Shown in pieces: positions 35,378-44,524 of a DNA stretch of 64,000 nucleotides. Made by a program: the position numbers and the translations under genes. The DNA comes from Bacteroides sp. (GTDB lineage: Bacteria > Bacteroidota > Bacteroidia > Bacteroidales > Muribaculaceae). Position 1 is the stretch's first letter. Each line of letters opens with the position of its first letter. The DNA is taken from assembly GCA_014802265.1 (NCBI GenBank), contig JAAVCP010000025.1, positions 59,897 to 123,896 of the forward strand. Reading direction: 5' to 3'. The notes under the pieces were generated by a model that was not told the DNA's origin, searched no databases, and was given only the letters and a program-made list of their open reading frames with translations.

Positions 35378-36481
35378 GTGAACAGTTTTAATAAAGATAA
35401 ATTAATGGTGTATGCCCTCACTCCTTTGTCGTGGATTTATGGCATGGTGACGGGTGTTAGGAATTGGCTGTTCGACTCGAATTTCCTCAAGGAAGAGGAG
35501 TATGATATCCCGGTGATCGGAGTGGGAAATATCACGGTTGGTGGCACCGGGAAGACTCCTCACGTGGAATATATTGTTGAGAATCTCTCTTTGGAATATA
35601 GCGTTGCGGTTCTGAGCAGAGGTTATAAGCGCCACACACGTGGATTTGTGCTTGCTAATGCAAAAAGCACCCCCGATATGATTGGTGATGAGCCGTTTCA
35701 GATATATCATAAGTTTGGAGGAAAGGTTCAGGTGGCAGTCTGTGAAAACAGGCGTAAGGGGATAGAAGAATTAAGACGCTTGTTTCCTAATTTACAGGTG
35801 ATTGTGCTTGATGATTCTTTTCAACACCGTTGGGTAAAGCCTAAAGTGTCGATTCTTCTTACTGATTACAATCGTCCGTTCTATAAGGATAATCTCTTAC
35901 CGCTTGGCAGATTGCGCGAGAGTCCCTTGCAGGTGAATCGCGCTGACATGGTAGTGGTGACTAAATGTCCTGAAGGATTGATGCCTATAAATTTCCGGAT
36001 AGCTACAAAAGATCTTGACCTGATGAAGTTTCAGAAGTTGTTTTTTTCCCGTTATGAATATGGGCAGTTGAAGCCGGTGTTTACCGATGATGCTCCCTAT
36101 CATGCCAAACTTTCCTTGCTGACTTCGGCTGATTCAGTTTTATTGCTCACCGGGATTGCTCACCCTCATTATTTTGTGAGGTATTTCCGTAATTTCCCGT
36201 TTAAAGTAAAGGTTGACCATTATCCTGATCATCATAATTTCTCACGCAATGACGTTGCCGAGATTTCAGAGAGATTTACAAATCTTCGTGGGGAACGCAA
36301 AATTATTGTGACCACAGAGAAAGATGCCGTCAGATTAATGCATAATCCTTACTTCCCGAAAAATCTTAAGCCATTCACTTTTTATCTTCCTGTGAGGGTG
36401 AAAATGATTAATGTGATTGACGACAGGGATTTCATTGAGGAACTAAAATCTGCCATTAATGTAGACTCAAAAAACACATAA
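35378..36481 (+). CDS. lpxK: Tetraacyldisaccharide 4'-kinase
   Basis: A 367-residue inner-membrane-associated kinase that phosphorylates the lipid A precursor to lipid IVA. It has an N-terminal amphipathic/hydrophobic helix (YALTPLSWIYGMVTGVRNWLFD), the Walker A P-loop GVGNITVGGTGKTPHVEY, and DDSFQHRWVKPKVSILLTDYNRP with the catalytic Asp region. Later VDHYPDHHNFSRNDV and IVTTEKDAVR are family blocks. The ORF start is GTG at 35378; an ATG at 35405 (MVYALTPLSW) is the other reasonable start. Its presence shows a Gram-negative outer membrane with lipid A. Confidence 0.93.
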   Translation: MNSFNKDKLMVYALTPLSWIYGMVTGVRNWLFDSNFLKEEEYDIPVIGVGNITVGGTGKTPHVEYIVENLSLEYSVAVLSRGYKRHTRGFVLANAKSTPDMIGDEPFQIYHKFGGKVQVAVCENRRKGIEELRRLFPNLQVIVLDDSFQHRWVKPKVSILLTDYNRPFYKDNLLPLGRLRESPLQVNRADMVVVTKCPEGLMPINFRIATKDLDLMKFQKLFFSRYEYGQLKPVFTDDAPYHAKLSLLTSADSVLLLTGIAHPHYFVRYFRNFPFKVKVDHYPDHHNFSRNDVAEISERFTNLRGERKIIVTTEKDAVRLMHNPYFPKNLKPFTFYLPVRVKMINVIDDRDFIEELKSAINVDSKNT

Positions 36482-36615
36482 AACCCATAAGAGTACCTAC
36501 ACATTATCATAGATATTTGACAGACTGAATGTTATTTTCAGAACAAATAGGCATGACAATGTGTTTCTTTTTTATAGAAGTTGCTGAAGCAGCTTCTATC
36601 CAAAATTTAGATAAT

Positions 36616-37443
36616 ATGGAAATAACAATGTTGGATAAGATTCGCGAAACAGCCGCATTTATCAAAAAGGAGATATCCTCCACGCCTGAAATCGCCGTCA
36701 TTCTTGGCACGGGGCTTGGTGAGCTTGTAAATCACATCGAGATTATCAGGGAATTGGAATACAAGGATATTCCCAATTTTCCCGTATCAACTGTAGAAGG
36801 TCACAGTGGCAAGCTGATTTTCGGCAATCTGGGAGGGAAATATATCATGGCTATGCAGGGAAGGTTTCACTTCTACGAAGGGTATGACATGAAACAGGTG
36901 ACATTCCCGGTCAGAGTTATGAAAGAACTTGGAGTGACCACTCTGTTTGTAAGCAATGCTGCCGGGGGCATGAACAAAGAATTCATGGTAGGCGATGTGA
37001 TGGTTATTACCGACCATATTAATCTTTTCCCTGAGAATCCACTCAGAGGCAAGAATTTTGAAGAACTCGGACCACGCTTCCCCGCAATGACTGAGGCATA
37101 TAGTAAAGGTCTTATCGGTATGGCAGATGATATTGCACGTGAAGAGGGTATCAGACTTATGCATGGAGTCTATGTAGGCACTCAGGGTCCCACATTTGAA
37201 ACTCCGGCGGAATATGAGTATTTCCGTATTATCGGAGGCGATGCTGTAGGAATGTCGACCGTGCCGGAGGTAATCGTTGCCAATCATGCGGGCATGACAG
37301 TGTTTGGAGTGTCTGTCATCACAGATCTTGGCGGAAAGGATATAACTGAGGTTCCAACTCATGAGGAAGTGCAGAAAGCCGCTATAAAGGCACAGCCTGT
37401 CATGACGCTCCTTATTAAGAGAATGCTGGAGAGACTTGGTTGA
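36616..37443 (+). CDS. Purine nucleoside phosphorylase
   Basis: About 275 residues from MEITMLDKIRETAAFIKKE; the ORF's 36529 start adds a 29-residue stretch with no counterpart in the family, so it is rejected. Trimeric PNP-type (PNP/MTAP family) phosphorylase that splits purine nucleosides to base and ribose 1-phosphate. Visible motifs are AVILGTGLGELV (phosphate-binding), STVEGHSGKLIFG, MQGRFHFYEGY, LFVSNAAGGMN, and the base-binding GPTFETPAEYEYFRIIGGDAVGMSTVPEV. The conserved base-recognition segment GMTVFGVSVITDLGG follows. An alternative start is the Met at 36628. It is followed by thiL 30 bases later. Confidence 0.92.
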   Translation: MEITMLDKIRETAAFIKKEISSTPEIAVILGTGLGELVNHIEIIRELEYKDIPNFPVSTVEGHSGKLIFGNLGGKYIMAMQGRFHFYEGYDMKQVTFPVRVMKELGVTTLFVSNAAGGMNKEFMVGDVMVITDHINLFPENPLRGKNFEELGPRFPAMTEAYSKGLIGMADDIAREEGIRLMHGVYVGTQGPTFETPAEYEYFRIIGGDAVGMSTVPEVIVANHAGMTVFGVSVITDLGGKDITEVPTHEEVQKAAIKAQPVMTLLIKRMLERLG

Positions 37444-37473
37444 TTCAATCTGATTATTAAAGAAGAAATTGCT

Positions 37474-38511
37474 ATGGATAATAACCAGACTGAAATATCA
37501 GAACTTGGCGAGTTTGGGTTGATTTCTCATCTCACAAAAGACTTTCCTCTTAATAATCCACAGACCAAAAAAGGTGTTGGCGATGATGCTGCCATCTTGA
37601 ATTTTGGAAGTAAGGACGTGCTTGTCACGACCGACCTTCTCCTTGAAGGAATCCATTTTGATCTCAGGTATGTACCCTTGAAGCATCTTGGATATAAGGC
37701 TGCGATTGTCAATTTCAGTGATATATATGCCATGAACGGCACGCCGAAGCAGATCACGGTGAGCATAGGTGTTTCAAGTCGCTTCACTGTGGAGCATCTT
37801 GAACAGATTTATTCAGGCATAAAGCTTGCCTGTGAGCTATATGGGGTAGATATGGTTGGAGGCGATACCAGCGCGTCAGTCACCGGATTGGTTATAAGTA
37901 TCACTTGTCTCGGTGAGGCAGATGTGGATGATGTGGTAAAGCGGTCTGGGGCAAAACCTACCGATATTGTTTGTGTGAGCGGTGACCTCGGGGCAGCATT
38001 TATGGGGCTTCAACTTCTGGAGAGAGAGAATAAGGTGGCAGCAGGGCAGAAAGACTTTCAGCCCGATTTTGCCGGGAAAGAATATATTCTGGAACGCCAG
38101 TTGAAGCCGGAGGCAAGACGCGATATTGTGGAATTATTAAGAAAGGAAGGGATAAAACCCACTTCCATGATTGACGTGAGCGACGGTCTCTCTTCCGAAA
38201 TTTTGCATATATGCAAGGAATCTGACACCGGATGCCGTATATATGAGGATAAAATTCCTATTGACTACCAGACAGCATTAATGGCAGAAGAATTTAACAT
38301 GAACCTGGTGACTGCCGCTATGAACGGTGGGGAGGATTATGAACTGTTGTTTACTGTGCCTCTGACTGACCATGATAAGATAGAGAAACTGAAGGGGATC
38401 AACATGATCGGTTATATCACAAAGCCGGAACTTGGGTGTGCCCTTGTCTCACGTGACGGTGCGGAAATTCCACTGAAAGCACAGGGTTGGTCAGCCTTTC
38501 CGAAGGCTTAA
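37474..38511 (+). CDS. thiL: Thiamine-monophosphate kinase
   Basis: A 345-residue ATP-dependent kinase making thiamine diphosphate from thiamine monophosphate. It has the PurM/AIR-synthase-like fold with GEFGLISHLTKDF at the start, KGVGDDAAILNF and VTTDLLLEGIHFD (metal-binding acidic residues), DMVGGDTSASVTGL, and SMIDVSDGLSSEILHICKES in the second half, ending with MNGGEDYELLFTVP. All signature positions are present. The gene is last in the plus-strand block before a terminator. No TPP riboswitch is visible upstream. Confidence 0.94.
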   Translation: MDNNQTEISELGEFGLISHLTKDFPLNNPQTKKGVGDDAAILNFGSKDVLVTTDLLLEGIHFDLRYVPLKHLGYKAAIVNFSDIYAMNGTPKQITVSIGVSSRFTVEHLEQIYSGIKLACELYGVDMVGGDTSASVTGLVISITCLGEADVDDVVKRSGAKPTDIVCVSGDLGAAFMGLQLLERENKVAAGQKDFQPDFAGKEYILERQLKPEARRDIVELLRKEGIKPTSMIDVSDGLSSEILHICKESDTGCRIYEDKIPIDYQTALMAEEFNMNLVTAAMNGGEDYELLFTVPLTDHDKIEKLKGINMIGYITKPELGCALVSRDGAEIPLKAQGWSAFPKA

Positions 38512-38515
38512 ATTT

Positions 38516-38554
38516 AAAATTAGCAGAAAAATGACATAGTTTTCTGCTAATTTT
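38516..38554 (+). terminator. Terminator after thiL
   Basis: AAAATTAGCAGAAAA/TTTTCTGCTAATTTT, a perfect 15-bp stem with a 9-base loop, overlapping the end of the thiL stop region and followed by AATAAGG. Confidence 0.85.
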
Positions 38555-38595
38555 AATAAGGTTTAAACTCATTGAAGATTATTTAACAGAGATAA

Positions 38596-38628
38596 TTGGA
38601 ATTTTTAAGTTAATAAATGCTATTTTTG
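38596..38628 (+). promoter_or_regulatory. Promoter for the bat operon
   Basis: TTG (38596-38598), 22-bp spacer, TATTTTTG (38621-38628). The spacer is slightly long but the -7 box is perfect. The leader to 38681 is about 45 bases. Confidence 0.6.
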
Positions 38629-38680
38629 CACTTTGAAAATTCCCTACTATCATATAAAATAAAAATATTATTCTCAATAT

Positions 38681-39676
38681 ATGAATGAGACAGTGAATAT
38701 CAGAGAGTTGAACGATCTGATTGCTTCAAAAAGCAGTTTTCTCAGTATGATTCGCAGCGGCATGGACCGTCGCATAGTTGGTCAAAAGCATCTTATTGAC
38801 TCTTTGCTGATTGCCCTTTTGTGTAATGGTCATGTGCTTCTTGAAGGTGTGCCGGGTCTTGCAAAGACTCTTGCTATAAAGACTCTCGCCAACCTTGTGG
38901 ATGCTAAATACAGTCGTATTCAGTTCACTCCTGACTTGCTCCCTGCCGATGTTATCGGTACGCTTATCTATAGCATTAAAAAGGAGACTTTCGAGGTAAA
39001 AAAAGGTCCGATTTTTGCCAACTTCGTTCTTGCAGATGAGATCAACCGTGCTCCGGCTAAGGTGCAGAGTGCATTGCTCGAAGCCATGCAGGAACGTCAG
39101 GTAACGATTGGTGACGAGACTTTCCCACTTGACAAACCTTTCCTTGTCATGGCTACCCAGAACCCGATAGAACAGGAAGGTACCTATCCTCTTCCGGAGG
39201 CACAAACTGACCGATTCTTGTTGAAGGTGGTTATTGGTTATCCTACCAAGGAGGAAGAGAAATCGATTATCCGCCAAAATATTCATGGTGTGCTTGATCC
39301 TATCCGTCCTGTGGTCAGCCCGGAAGAGATCCTTGAGGTACAGAAGATTGTTGAAAAAATCTATATAGATGAAAAAATAGAGAACTATATAGTAGACATA
39401 GTATTCGCCACACGTGAACCGGCGAAGTTCGGTCTTCCTGACCTGACGAGCATCATTGCCTACGGAGCCTCCCCGCGTGCCTCAATCAGCCTTGCCTTGG
39501 CTTCAAGAGCTTATGCTTTCCTTCAGGGGAGAGGCTATGTAATTCCGGAAGATGTAAGGGCTGTGTGCCACGACGTTATGCGCCATAGAATCGGACTCAC
39601 ATATGAGGCTGAGGCAAACAACATCGGTGCAGATGAAGTGATAACAGCTATCCTTGACAAAGTAGTGGTGCCCTGA
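38681..39676 (+). CDS. MoxR-family AAA+ ATPase
   Basis: A 331-residue MoxR-type AAA+ ATPase, first gene of the bat operon. Walker A is LLEGVPGLAKTLAIKTLA, Walker B FVLADEINRAPAKVQSALLEAMQERQV, sensor 1 FLVMATQNPIEQEGTYPLPEAQTDRFLLKV, and the lid domain has GASPRASISLALASRAYAFLQGR. MoxR ATPases act as chaperones for von Willebrand factor A proteins encoded beside them, here BatA, BatB and the DUF58 protein. It is cytoplasmic. Confidence 0.93.
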   Translation: MNETVNIRELNDLIASKSSFLSMIRSGMDRRIVGQKHLIDSLLIALLCNGHVLLEGVPGLAKTLAIKTLANLVDAKYSRIQFTPDLLPADVIGTLIYSIKKETFEVKKGPIFANFVLADEINRAPAKVQSALLEAMQERQVTIGDETFPLDKPFLVMATQNPIEQEGTYPLPEAQTDRFLLKVVIGYPTKEEEKSIIRQNIHGVLDPIRPVVSPEEILEVQKIVEKIYIDEKIENYIVDIVFATREPAKFGLPDLTSIIAYGASPRASISLALASRAYAFLQGRGYVIPEDVRAVCHDVMRHRIGLTYEAEANNIGADEVITAILDKVVVP

Positions 39677-39719
39677 TGATTCGGGAGCGAAACCACATTG
39701 TCAATAGATTTTATTAATT

Positions 39720-40601
39720 ATGGATGCTAAAGAACTGCTTCAGAAAGTAAGACAAATTGAAATAAAGACCCGCGGATTGAGCCAGAACATATTCGCGGGC
39801 GAATATCACACCGCCTTCAAAGGGCGTGGCGTGATATTTTCTGAAGTGAGGGAATACCAGCCGGGTGACGATATAAGAGACATCGACTGGAATGTCACTG
39901 CCCGTCAGAATAAGCCTTATGTTAAGGTTTATGAGGAGGAACGTGAACTTACAATGATGCTTCTTATTGATGTCAGCGGCAGCAGCGATTTCGGAGCTGC
40001 CGGCGAGCGTAAGAAGGAATTGATTGCAGAAATAGCCGCCACGCTTGCTTTTTCCTCCATCCAGAACAACGACAAGGTGGGTGTGATTTTTTTCAGTGAC
40101 AGGATAGAAAAATTCATTCCGCCAAAAAAAGGTAAAAAGCACATATTGCTGATTATCCGTGAAATAATTGACATGCAGCCGAGTAGCCGCGGTACGAATA
40201 TCGACGTGGCGTTGAAGTTTATGACCAATGCGTTGAAGAAGCGTTGCACAGCATTTCTGCTGAGCGACTTTATCGACAACCATGATTATTTCTCCAGCAT
40301 GTCGATAGCTAATCGTAAACATGATCTTGCCGCTATCCAGGTCTATGATAAGCGTGATGCAAAATTGCCCAATGTGGGGCTTGTGAGAGTCAGAGACATG
40401 GAGACAGGAGCCGACCGTTGGATTGACACATCATCGGCAAAAGTCAGAAGGGCTTTTGACAAGGCATGGTATGAGAGGCAACAGAAATTATCATCTACCG
40501 TGGGACGTTGTGGTGTGGATCTGGCTTCAATCACTACCGATGAAGATTTTGTGAAGGCGCTTCTTGCGCTGTTCCGCAATAGGTCGTCAGTGAGAAGATA
40601 G
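39720..40601 (+). CDS. DUF58 protein (vWA-like), bat operon
   Basis: A 293-residue cytoplasmic DUF58 protein. It starts ELLQKVRQIEIKTRGLSQNIFAGEYHTAFKGRGVIFSEVREYQPGDDIRDIDWNVTARQNKPYVKVYEEERE, the DUF58 core. That is followed by MMLLIDVSGSSDFG, a MIDAS-like DxSxS motif of the vWA fold, and later SRGTNIDVALKFM. Such proteins are regular partners of MoxR ATPases. It lies 43 bases after the MoxR gene and 10 before the next gene, so it belongs to the same transcript. Confidence 0.92.
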   Translation: MDAKELLQKVRQIEIKTRGLSQNIFAGEYHTAFKGRGVIFSEVREYQPGDDIRDIDWNVTARQNKPYVKVYEEERELTMMLLIDVSGSSDFGAAGERKKELIAEIAATLAFSSIQNNDKVGVIFFSDRIEKFIPPKKGKKHILLIIREIIDMQPSSRGTNIDVALKFMTNALKKRCTAFLLSDFIDNHDYFSSMSIANRKHDLAAIQVYDKRDAKLPNVGLVRVRDMETGADRWIDTSSAKVRRAFDKAWYERQQKLSSTVGRCGVDLASITTDEDFVKALLALFRNRSSVRR

Positions 40602-40611
40602 TTAAAATTCA

Positions 40612-41640
40612 ATGATAATGAATCAAAGAATAAAATACATATTGATTCTTTTGGCGTGCGTGTGCTGTCTGCAGATGCAGTCAAAGGTGATGGTGACGGC
40701 AAAGCTTGACTCTGTGAATTTGCTCATGGGGAAATTGACCACGCTATCAATGGAGGTGGTGCAAGATAAGGGAAAGCCGGGAGGGTTCAAAATTTTTCGC
40801 GATGTGAATCCTGCTTTGGGCTATGTCGGTGTGTGTGGCGACAGTATAGAGCTTCGCACCTCTTATACTACTGACACTGTTGATTTAGGGTCCGGGCGTA
40901 TTCAGATTAATTATCAGATACCCCTTCAGGCTTTTGATTCAGGCACATATCGTCTCCCTGAGTTTGTATATGTGTCGGAAAGTGATTCAGCCCGTTCCAA
41001 TGCATTGACCCTTAATGTGGTGCCGGTAAAAGTCACTGCTGATGACCCTATAGCCGGATTTGCAAAGGTAGCGGAGCCGGAAGGATCACAGTTTTTTGAC
41101 TTTGTTCCTGACTGGCTTGCTGATTTCTGGTGGGTGATTCTGATTGTGCTTCTTGCCATTGCAGCATTTATTTGGGCAATGCGCAGATATAAGAAAGAAG
41201 GTACCGTGCTTCCCAAGAAACCTGAACCCACTCCTTACGAGATAGCAATGTCCGGGCTTCTTAAACTTAAGGATAAGAAGCTTTGGGAAAATGGGATGGA
41301 GAAGGAATATTTCACCGAGCTTACCGACATTCTGCGCACTTATCTTGACAAGAGATTTGGAATAAATGCCATGGAGATGACAACCCGTGAGATTATGGAT
41401 CGTCTTTACCACAGCGATGTAAAAGATAAGCGCGACTATATACGCCAAATTTTGAATGTGGCTGACTTTGTGAAGTTTGCTAAGGTGCGTCCTCTTCCTG
41501 CTGACAATATTGAGGCATATAATAATGCTGTTAAGTTTGTGGAGGAGACCAAACCCGTGCCGGTTGAAAAAGCGGATGACCAGACTTCAGATGCCTCTGT
41601 GAGGAAAGCGCAGACTAATAAGAAAGGAGGTGGGAAATGA
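40612..41640 (+). CDS. BatD-like single-span membrane protein
   Basis: A 342-residue protein with a signal sequence, a periplasmic beta-sandwich (KVMVTAKLDSVNLLMGKLTTLSMEVVQDKG ... LPEFVYVSESDSARSNALTLNVVPV), one membrane helix (FWWVILIVLLAIAAFIWAM) and a cytoplasmic domain. The cytoplasmic part (YFTELTDILRTYLDKRFGINAMEMTTREIMDRL ... VADFVKFAKVRPLPADN) resembles the C-terminal region of the true BatD at 45484-47334. The periplasmic part is shorter. The stop overlaps the batA start (ATGA). It probably works as an accessory of the MoxR/vWA complex at the inner membrane. Confidence 0.75.
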   Translation: MIMNQRIKYILILLACVCCLQMQSKVMVTAKLDSVNLLMGKLTTLSMEVVQDKGKPGGFKIFRDVNPALGYVGVCGDSIELRTSYTTDTVDLGSGRIQINYQIPLQAFDSGTYRLPEFVYVSESDSARSNALTLNVVPVKVTADDPIAGFAKVAEPEGSQFFDFVPDWLADFWWVILIVLLAIAAFIWAMRRYKKEGTVLPKKPEPTPYEIAMSGLLKLKDKKLWENGMEKEYFTELTDILRTYLDKRFGINAMEMTTREIMDRLYHSDVKDKRDYIRQILNVADFVKFAKVRPLPADNIEAYNNAVKFVEETKPVPVEKADDQTSDASVRKAQTNKKGGGK

Positions 41641-42614
41641 TGTTTAAATATCCCGGGCTCCTTTGGCTACTGTTAATCTTGCTTCCGCTGATTGCATGGT
41701 ATGTATGGAAGCACCGCAATGCTAATCCTTCATTAGGAATTTCAACTATTTCTCCGGTGCTGAACCTTCCCGTGTCATGGAAGACTATAGTGATGCATGT
41801 GGCTTTCGGTCTTCAGCTTGTGGCTATTGCCGGGTTGATTGTTGCGCTTGCGCGCCCGCAGACTCATGATCATTTGCGCACGTCACGCATTGAGGGTACT
41901 GACATTGTGCTTGCTATCGACATATCTGGAAGTATGTCAGCACGTGATTTTGAGCCTTCACGTTTTGCCGCAGCTAAAGAGGTGGCTTCAAAGTTTGTCA
42001 ATCAGCGTGTCAATGACAACATGGGTTTGGTGGTGTTTGCCGGTGAGAGCCTTTCGCTTATGCCGCTTACCAATGACCGTGCTGCTTTGATCAATGCAAT
42101 CGGAATGATCGATATGGGGCAGCTTAACGATGGCACTGCCATAGGCGATGGTCTTGTGAGCGCAATCAACCGCATCACTTCCGGAAAAGCAAAATCAAAG
42201 AGTATAATTCTCTTGACCGACGGCACAAACAATGCCGGAGATGTGCCTCCTTCCACAGCTGCGCAAATTGCAAAACAGAAAGGTATTAAGGTCTACACTA
42301 TCGGTGTGGGTAAAAATGGCACTATTCAAGTCACCGACCCATACGGATTTTCATCAACCACATTGGAGACTAAGATTGATGAGCAGTCGCTTAAGGAAAT
42401 TGCTGCCATGACAAACGGTAAGTATTTCCGTGCCACTGATGAGAAAATGCTTCGTCAGGTATTTGATGAAATCGACAGTCTTGAAAAGACAGTGCTTGAT
42501 GTGGACAAATACACCCTGACTGATGAAAACTTTATGCCTTGGGTGCTTATTTCTCTGGGAGCATTGTGCCTATATCTGATTTTAAGATACACCGTGCTTC
42601 GCCGGATTCCATAG
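41637..42614 (+). CDS. batA: BatA, vWA-domain membrane protein
   Basis: A 325-residue inner-membrane protein of the Bacteroides aerotolerance system. Two N-terminal hydrophobic helices (LLWLLLILLPLIAWYVW; VMHVAFGLQLVAIAGLIVALA) precede a vWA domain with the MIDAS motif DIVLAIDISGSMSARDFEPSRF, a later Thr (LNDGTAIGDGL) and Asp (ILLTDGTNNAGD). A final helix (WVLISLGALCLYLILRYTVL) closes the protein. The three MIDAS positions are all present, so metal-dependent ligand binding is expected. In B. fragilis loss of bat genes lowers tolerance to oxygen. The biochemical role is unsettled. Confidence 0.92.
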   Translation: MMFKYPGLLWLLLILLPLIAWYVWKHRNANPSLGISTISPVLNLPVSWKTIVMHVAFGLQLVAIAGLIVALARPQTHDHLRTSRIEGTDIVLAIDISGSMSARDFEPSRFAAAKEVASKFVNQRVNDNMGLVVFAGESLSLMPLTNDRAALINAIGMIDMGQLNDGTAIGDGLVSAINRITSGKAKSKSIILLTDGTNNAGDVPPSTAAQIAKQKGIKVYTIGVGKNGTIQVTDPYGFSSTTLETKIDEQSLKEIAAMTNGKYFRATDEKMLRQVFDEIDSLEKTVLDVDKYTLTDENFMPWVLISLGALCLYLILRYTVLRRIP

Positions 42615-42648
42615 GCATAAATTTATTATGATATAAAACACTACAGAC

Positions 42649-43698
42649 ATGTTTAGTTTTGCATATCCCAAACTTCTGCTTCTACTTCTGCTGGTGCCGC
42701 TATTTGTGGGTCTTTATGCCTGGGCGCGTTATGCAAGAGGGAAAAAATTGCGCAAGTTTGGTAATCCTAAGATCCTTGCACCTCTGATGCCTGAGGTGTC
42801 ACCCTATAAGCCTCCAATCAAGATTACTCTTGAGATGGTTGCCTTGGCATTGATTATCATTGCCTGCGCACGCCCATGGGGTGGAGTGAAAGATGAGAAG
42901 ACAGTCAAGGAAGGTATTGAAGTGGTGATTGCCGTAGATGCCAGTAACTCTATGTTAGCTTCATCCACTGCCGACGAGAAAGGAATTGACAGAATGCGAA
43001 CCGCAAAGCTGATTCTTGAGAAGCTTATCAACCGCCTTGATAATGACAGGGTGGGACTGATTGTCTATGCCGGTGATGCTTATACACTTATCCCCGTTAC
43101 AAGTGATTATGTGTCAGCTAAATTGTTTCTAAACTCAATTGATCCTTCGCAATATAACAATCAGGGCACCAATATCGCAGCTGCCATCGACATGGCGACC
43201 AAATCATTTAGTGAGGATAAGAAGATTGGTAAAGCTATAATCTTAATCACTGATGCTGAGGAACTTGAAAATCAACAGAGCGTGATGGACGCTGCAAAGA
43301 TTGCCGCACGTAATGGCATTCAACTTGATGTGGTGGGTTTGGGAAGCACTGTTCCGGTACCAATCCCGTTGAAACGAGGTGGCTATCTGATGGATCCTGA
43401 GACCGGTGAACCTGTTCGCACGGCTCTTAATGAGGATCTTGCCACAGAGATAGCATCTGCCGGCAAAGGAATCTATGTCAATGCCTCCAACAAGGAAGCA
43501 CTGAATGAGCTTGACAAGCAGCTTGACACTGTTAAGAAAACTGCGTTGGAATCAAGCTTCTCGGCAATCCATGACGAGCTGTTTGGTATCTTCGCATGGT
43601 TTGCATTGGCTTTTTTGGTGGTAGATATTTTTGTGCTTGACCGTAAAATCGGCTGGCTTGATAAAATCACATTTTTCAAGAAGGAGGAGAAGGCATGA
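42649..43698 (+). CDS. batB: BatB, vWA-domain membrane protein
   Basis: A 349-residue paralogue of BatA with the same plan: two N-terminal helices (LLLLLLLVPLFVGLYAW; ALALIIIACARPWG), a periplasmic vWA domain and a C-terminal helix (IFAWFALAFLVVDIFVL). The MIDAS is EVVIAVDASNSMLASS, with the Thr in NNQGTNIAAAI and Asp in IILITDAEE. A loop DPETGEPVRTALNEDLA separates the last strands. It overlaps the next gene by four bases. Like BatA it is thought to form part of an envelope complex with the TPR proteins BatC and BatE. Confidence 0.92.
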   Translation: MFSFAYPKLLLLLLLVPLFVGLYAWARYARGKKLRKFGNPKILAPLMPEVSPYKPPIKITLEMVALALIIIACARPWGGVKDEKTVKEGIEVVIAVDASNSMLASSTADEKGIDRMRTAKLILEKLINRLDNDRVGLIVYAGDAYTLIPVTSDYVSAKLFLNSIDPSQYNNQGTNIAAAIDMATKSFSEDKKIGKAIILITDAEELENQQSVMDAAKIAARNGIQLDVVGLGSTVPVPIPLKRGGYLMDPETGEPVRTALNEDLATEIASAGKGIYVNASNKEALNELDKQLDTVKKTALESSFSAIHDELFGIFAWFALAFLVVDIFVLDRKIGWLDKITFFKKEEKA

Positions 43699-44489
43699 GA
43701 AGAGTATTGATGACAGCGTTGGTTATGTTGGTTGTCTGCCTGTTTGGTAATACCGATTTGCATGCTGAGAAAGTAGAATCAAACCGTAAGGAGCGTAACT
43801 TCATTAAGGAGGGTAATAAACTCTATAATGAAGGTCGCTATCGTGCGGCGTATCAGCAGTATATTGAGGCGTTGAAAGAAAACCCCAATTCAGCAGCCGC
43901 ACGATATAACCTCGGACTTTCTCAGATTAGACTTGGCACTAATCCCTCCGACACTACCCAATCTGCAAAAGATATGCTCACTAATGGTTGCAAGACTATG
44001 GAGCAGATTGCACAGATGGGACGTGAGAAACCGGAGTTGGCTGCACGCGCAAATTATAATCTGGGGAATGTGGCGTTTGAGTCACAAGATTTTGGCAAAG
44101 CTCTTAATTATTATAAACAGTCTTTACGCCTGAACCCTGATGATGAGGCTGCACGCAGAAATTTGAGGATCACTCAGTTGAAAATGCAGAATCAGGATCA
44201 AAACCAAGATCAGAATAAAGACCAGAACAAAGATCAGGACAAGGACCAAGAGCAGAACCAAGATCAAAATAAGGATCAGAACCAGGACCAAAATCAAGAT
44301 CAGAATAAAGACCAGCAACAGAATCAAAATCAGAATCAACAGCAGCAGCAACCTGACATAAATCAGCAGACTGCTGACCAGATTCTCAAAGCCATGGAGA
44401 ATAAAGAGAATCAGACACGTGCTCGCGTGGCAACCGGCAATCAAGGTGACAAGAGCACCGGAAGAAACCGTTCTCGTAAAAATTGGTAA
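43695..44489 (+). CDS. batC: BatC, TPR protein with Gln/Asp/Asn-repeat region
   Basis: A 264-residue exported TPR protein (signal MRRVLMTALVMLVVCLFGNTDLHA). Two or more TPRs are seen: NFIKEGNKLYNEGRYRAAYQQYIEALKENPNSAAARYNLG and ANYNLGNVAFESQDFGKALNYYKQSLRLNPDDEAARRNLRI. From about residue 165 a strongly biased region of QDQN, KDQN and QNQ repeats runs for about 55 residues (NQDQNQDQNKDQNKDQDKDQ...), then a polar basic C-terminus (GRNRSRKNW). The low-complexity stretch is encoded by imperfect repeats of 6 and 12 bases (for example 44200-44345), so its length is likely to vary between strains. It probably binds other Bat proteins in the periplasm. Confidence 0.9.
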   Translation: MRRVLMTALVMLVVCLFGNTDLHAEKVESNRKERNFIKEGNKLYNEGRYRAAYQQYIEALKENPNSAAARYNLGLSQIRLGTNPSDTTQSAKDMLTNGCKTMEQIAQMGREKPELAARANYNLGNVAFESQDFGKALNYYKQSLRLNPDDEAARRNLRITQLKMQNQDQNQDQNKDQNKDQDKDQEQNQDQNKDQNQDQNQDQNKDQQQNQNQNQQQQQPDINQQTADQILKAMENKENQTRARVATGNQGDKSTGRNRSRKNW

Positions 44490-44524
44490 TCTTGATTGAC
44501 TGTATAAGAATAAATATAGGAAAG

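Noticed and set aside
37444-37473. TPP riboswitch before thiL
   Set aside because: The gap is only 30 bases and thiL is inside an operon.
44200-44345. Short repeats that could suggest a CRISPR array
   Set aside because: They are in-frame coding repeats of batC with no unique spacers.
44124-44444. Minus-strand ORF rich in Leu/Ile/Val opposite batC
   Set aside because: It is the shadow of the Gln/Asp/Asn repeat tract, not a membrane protein.
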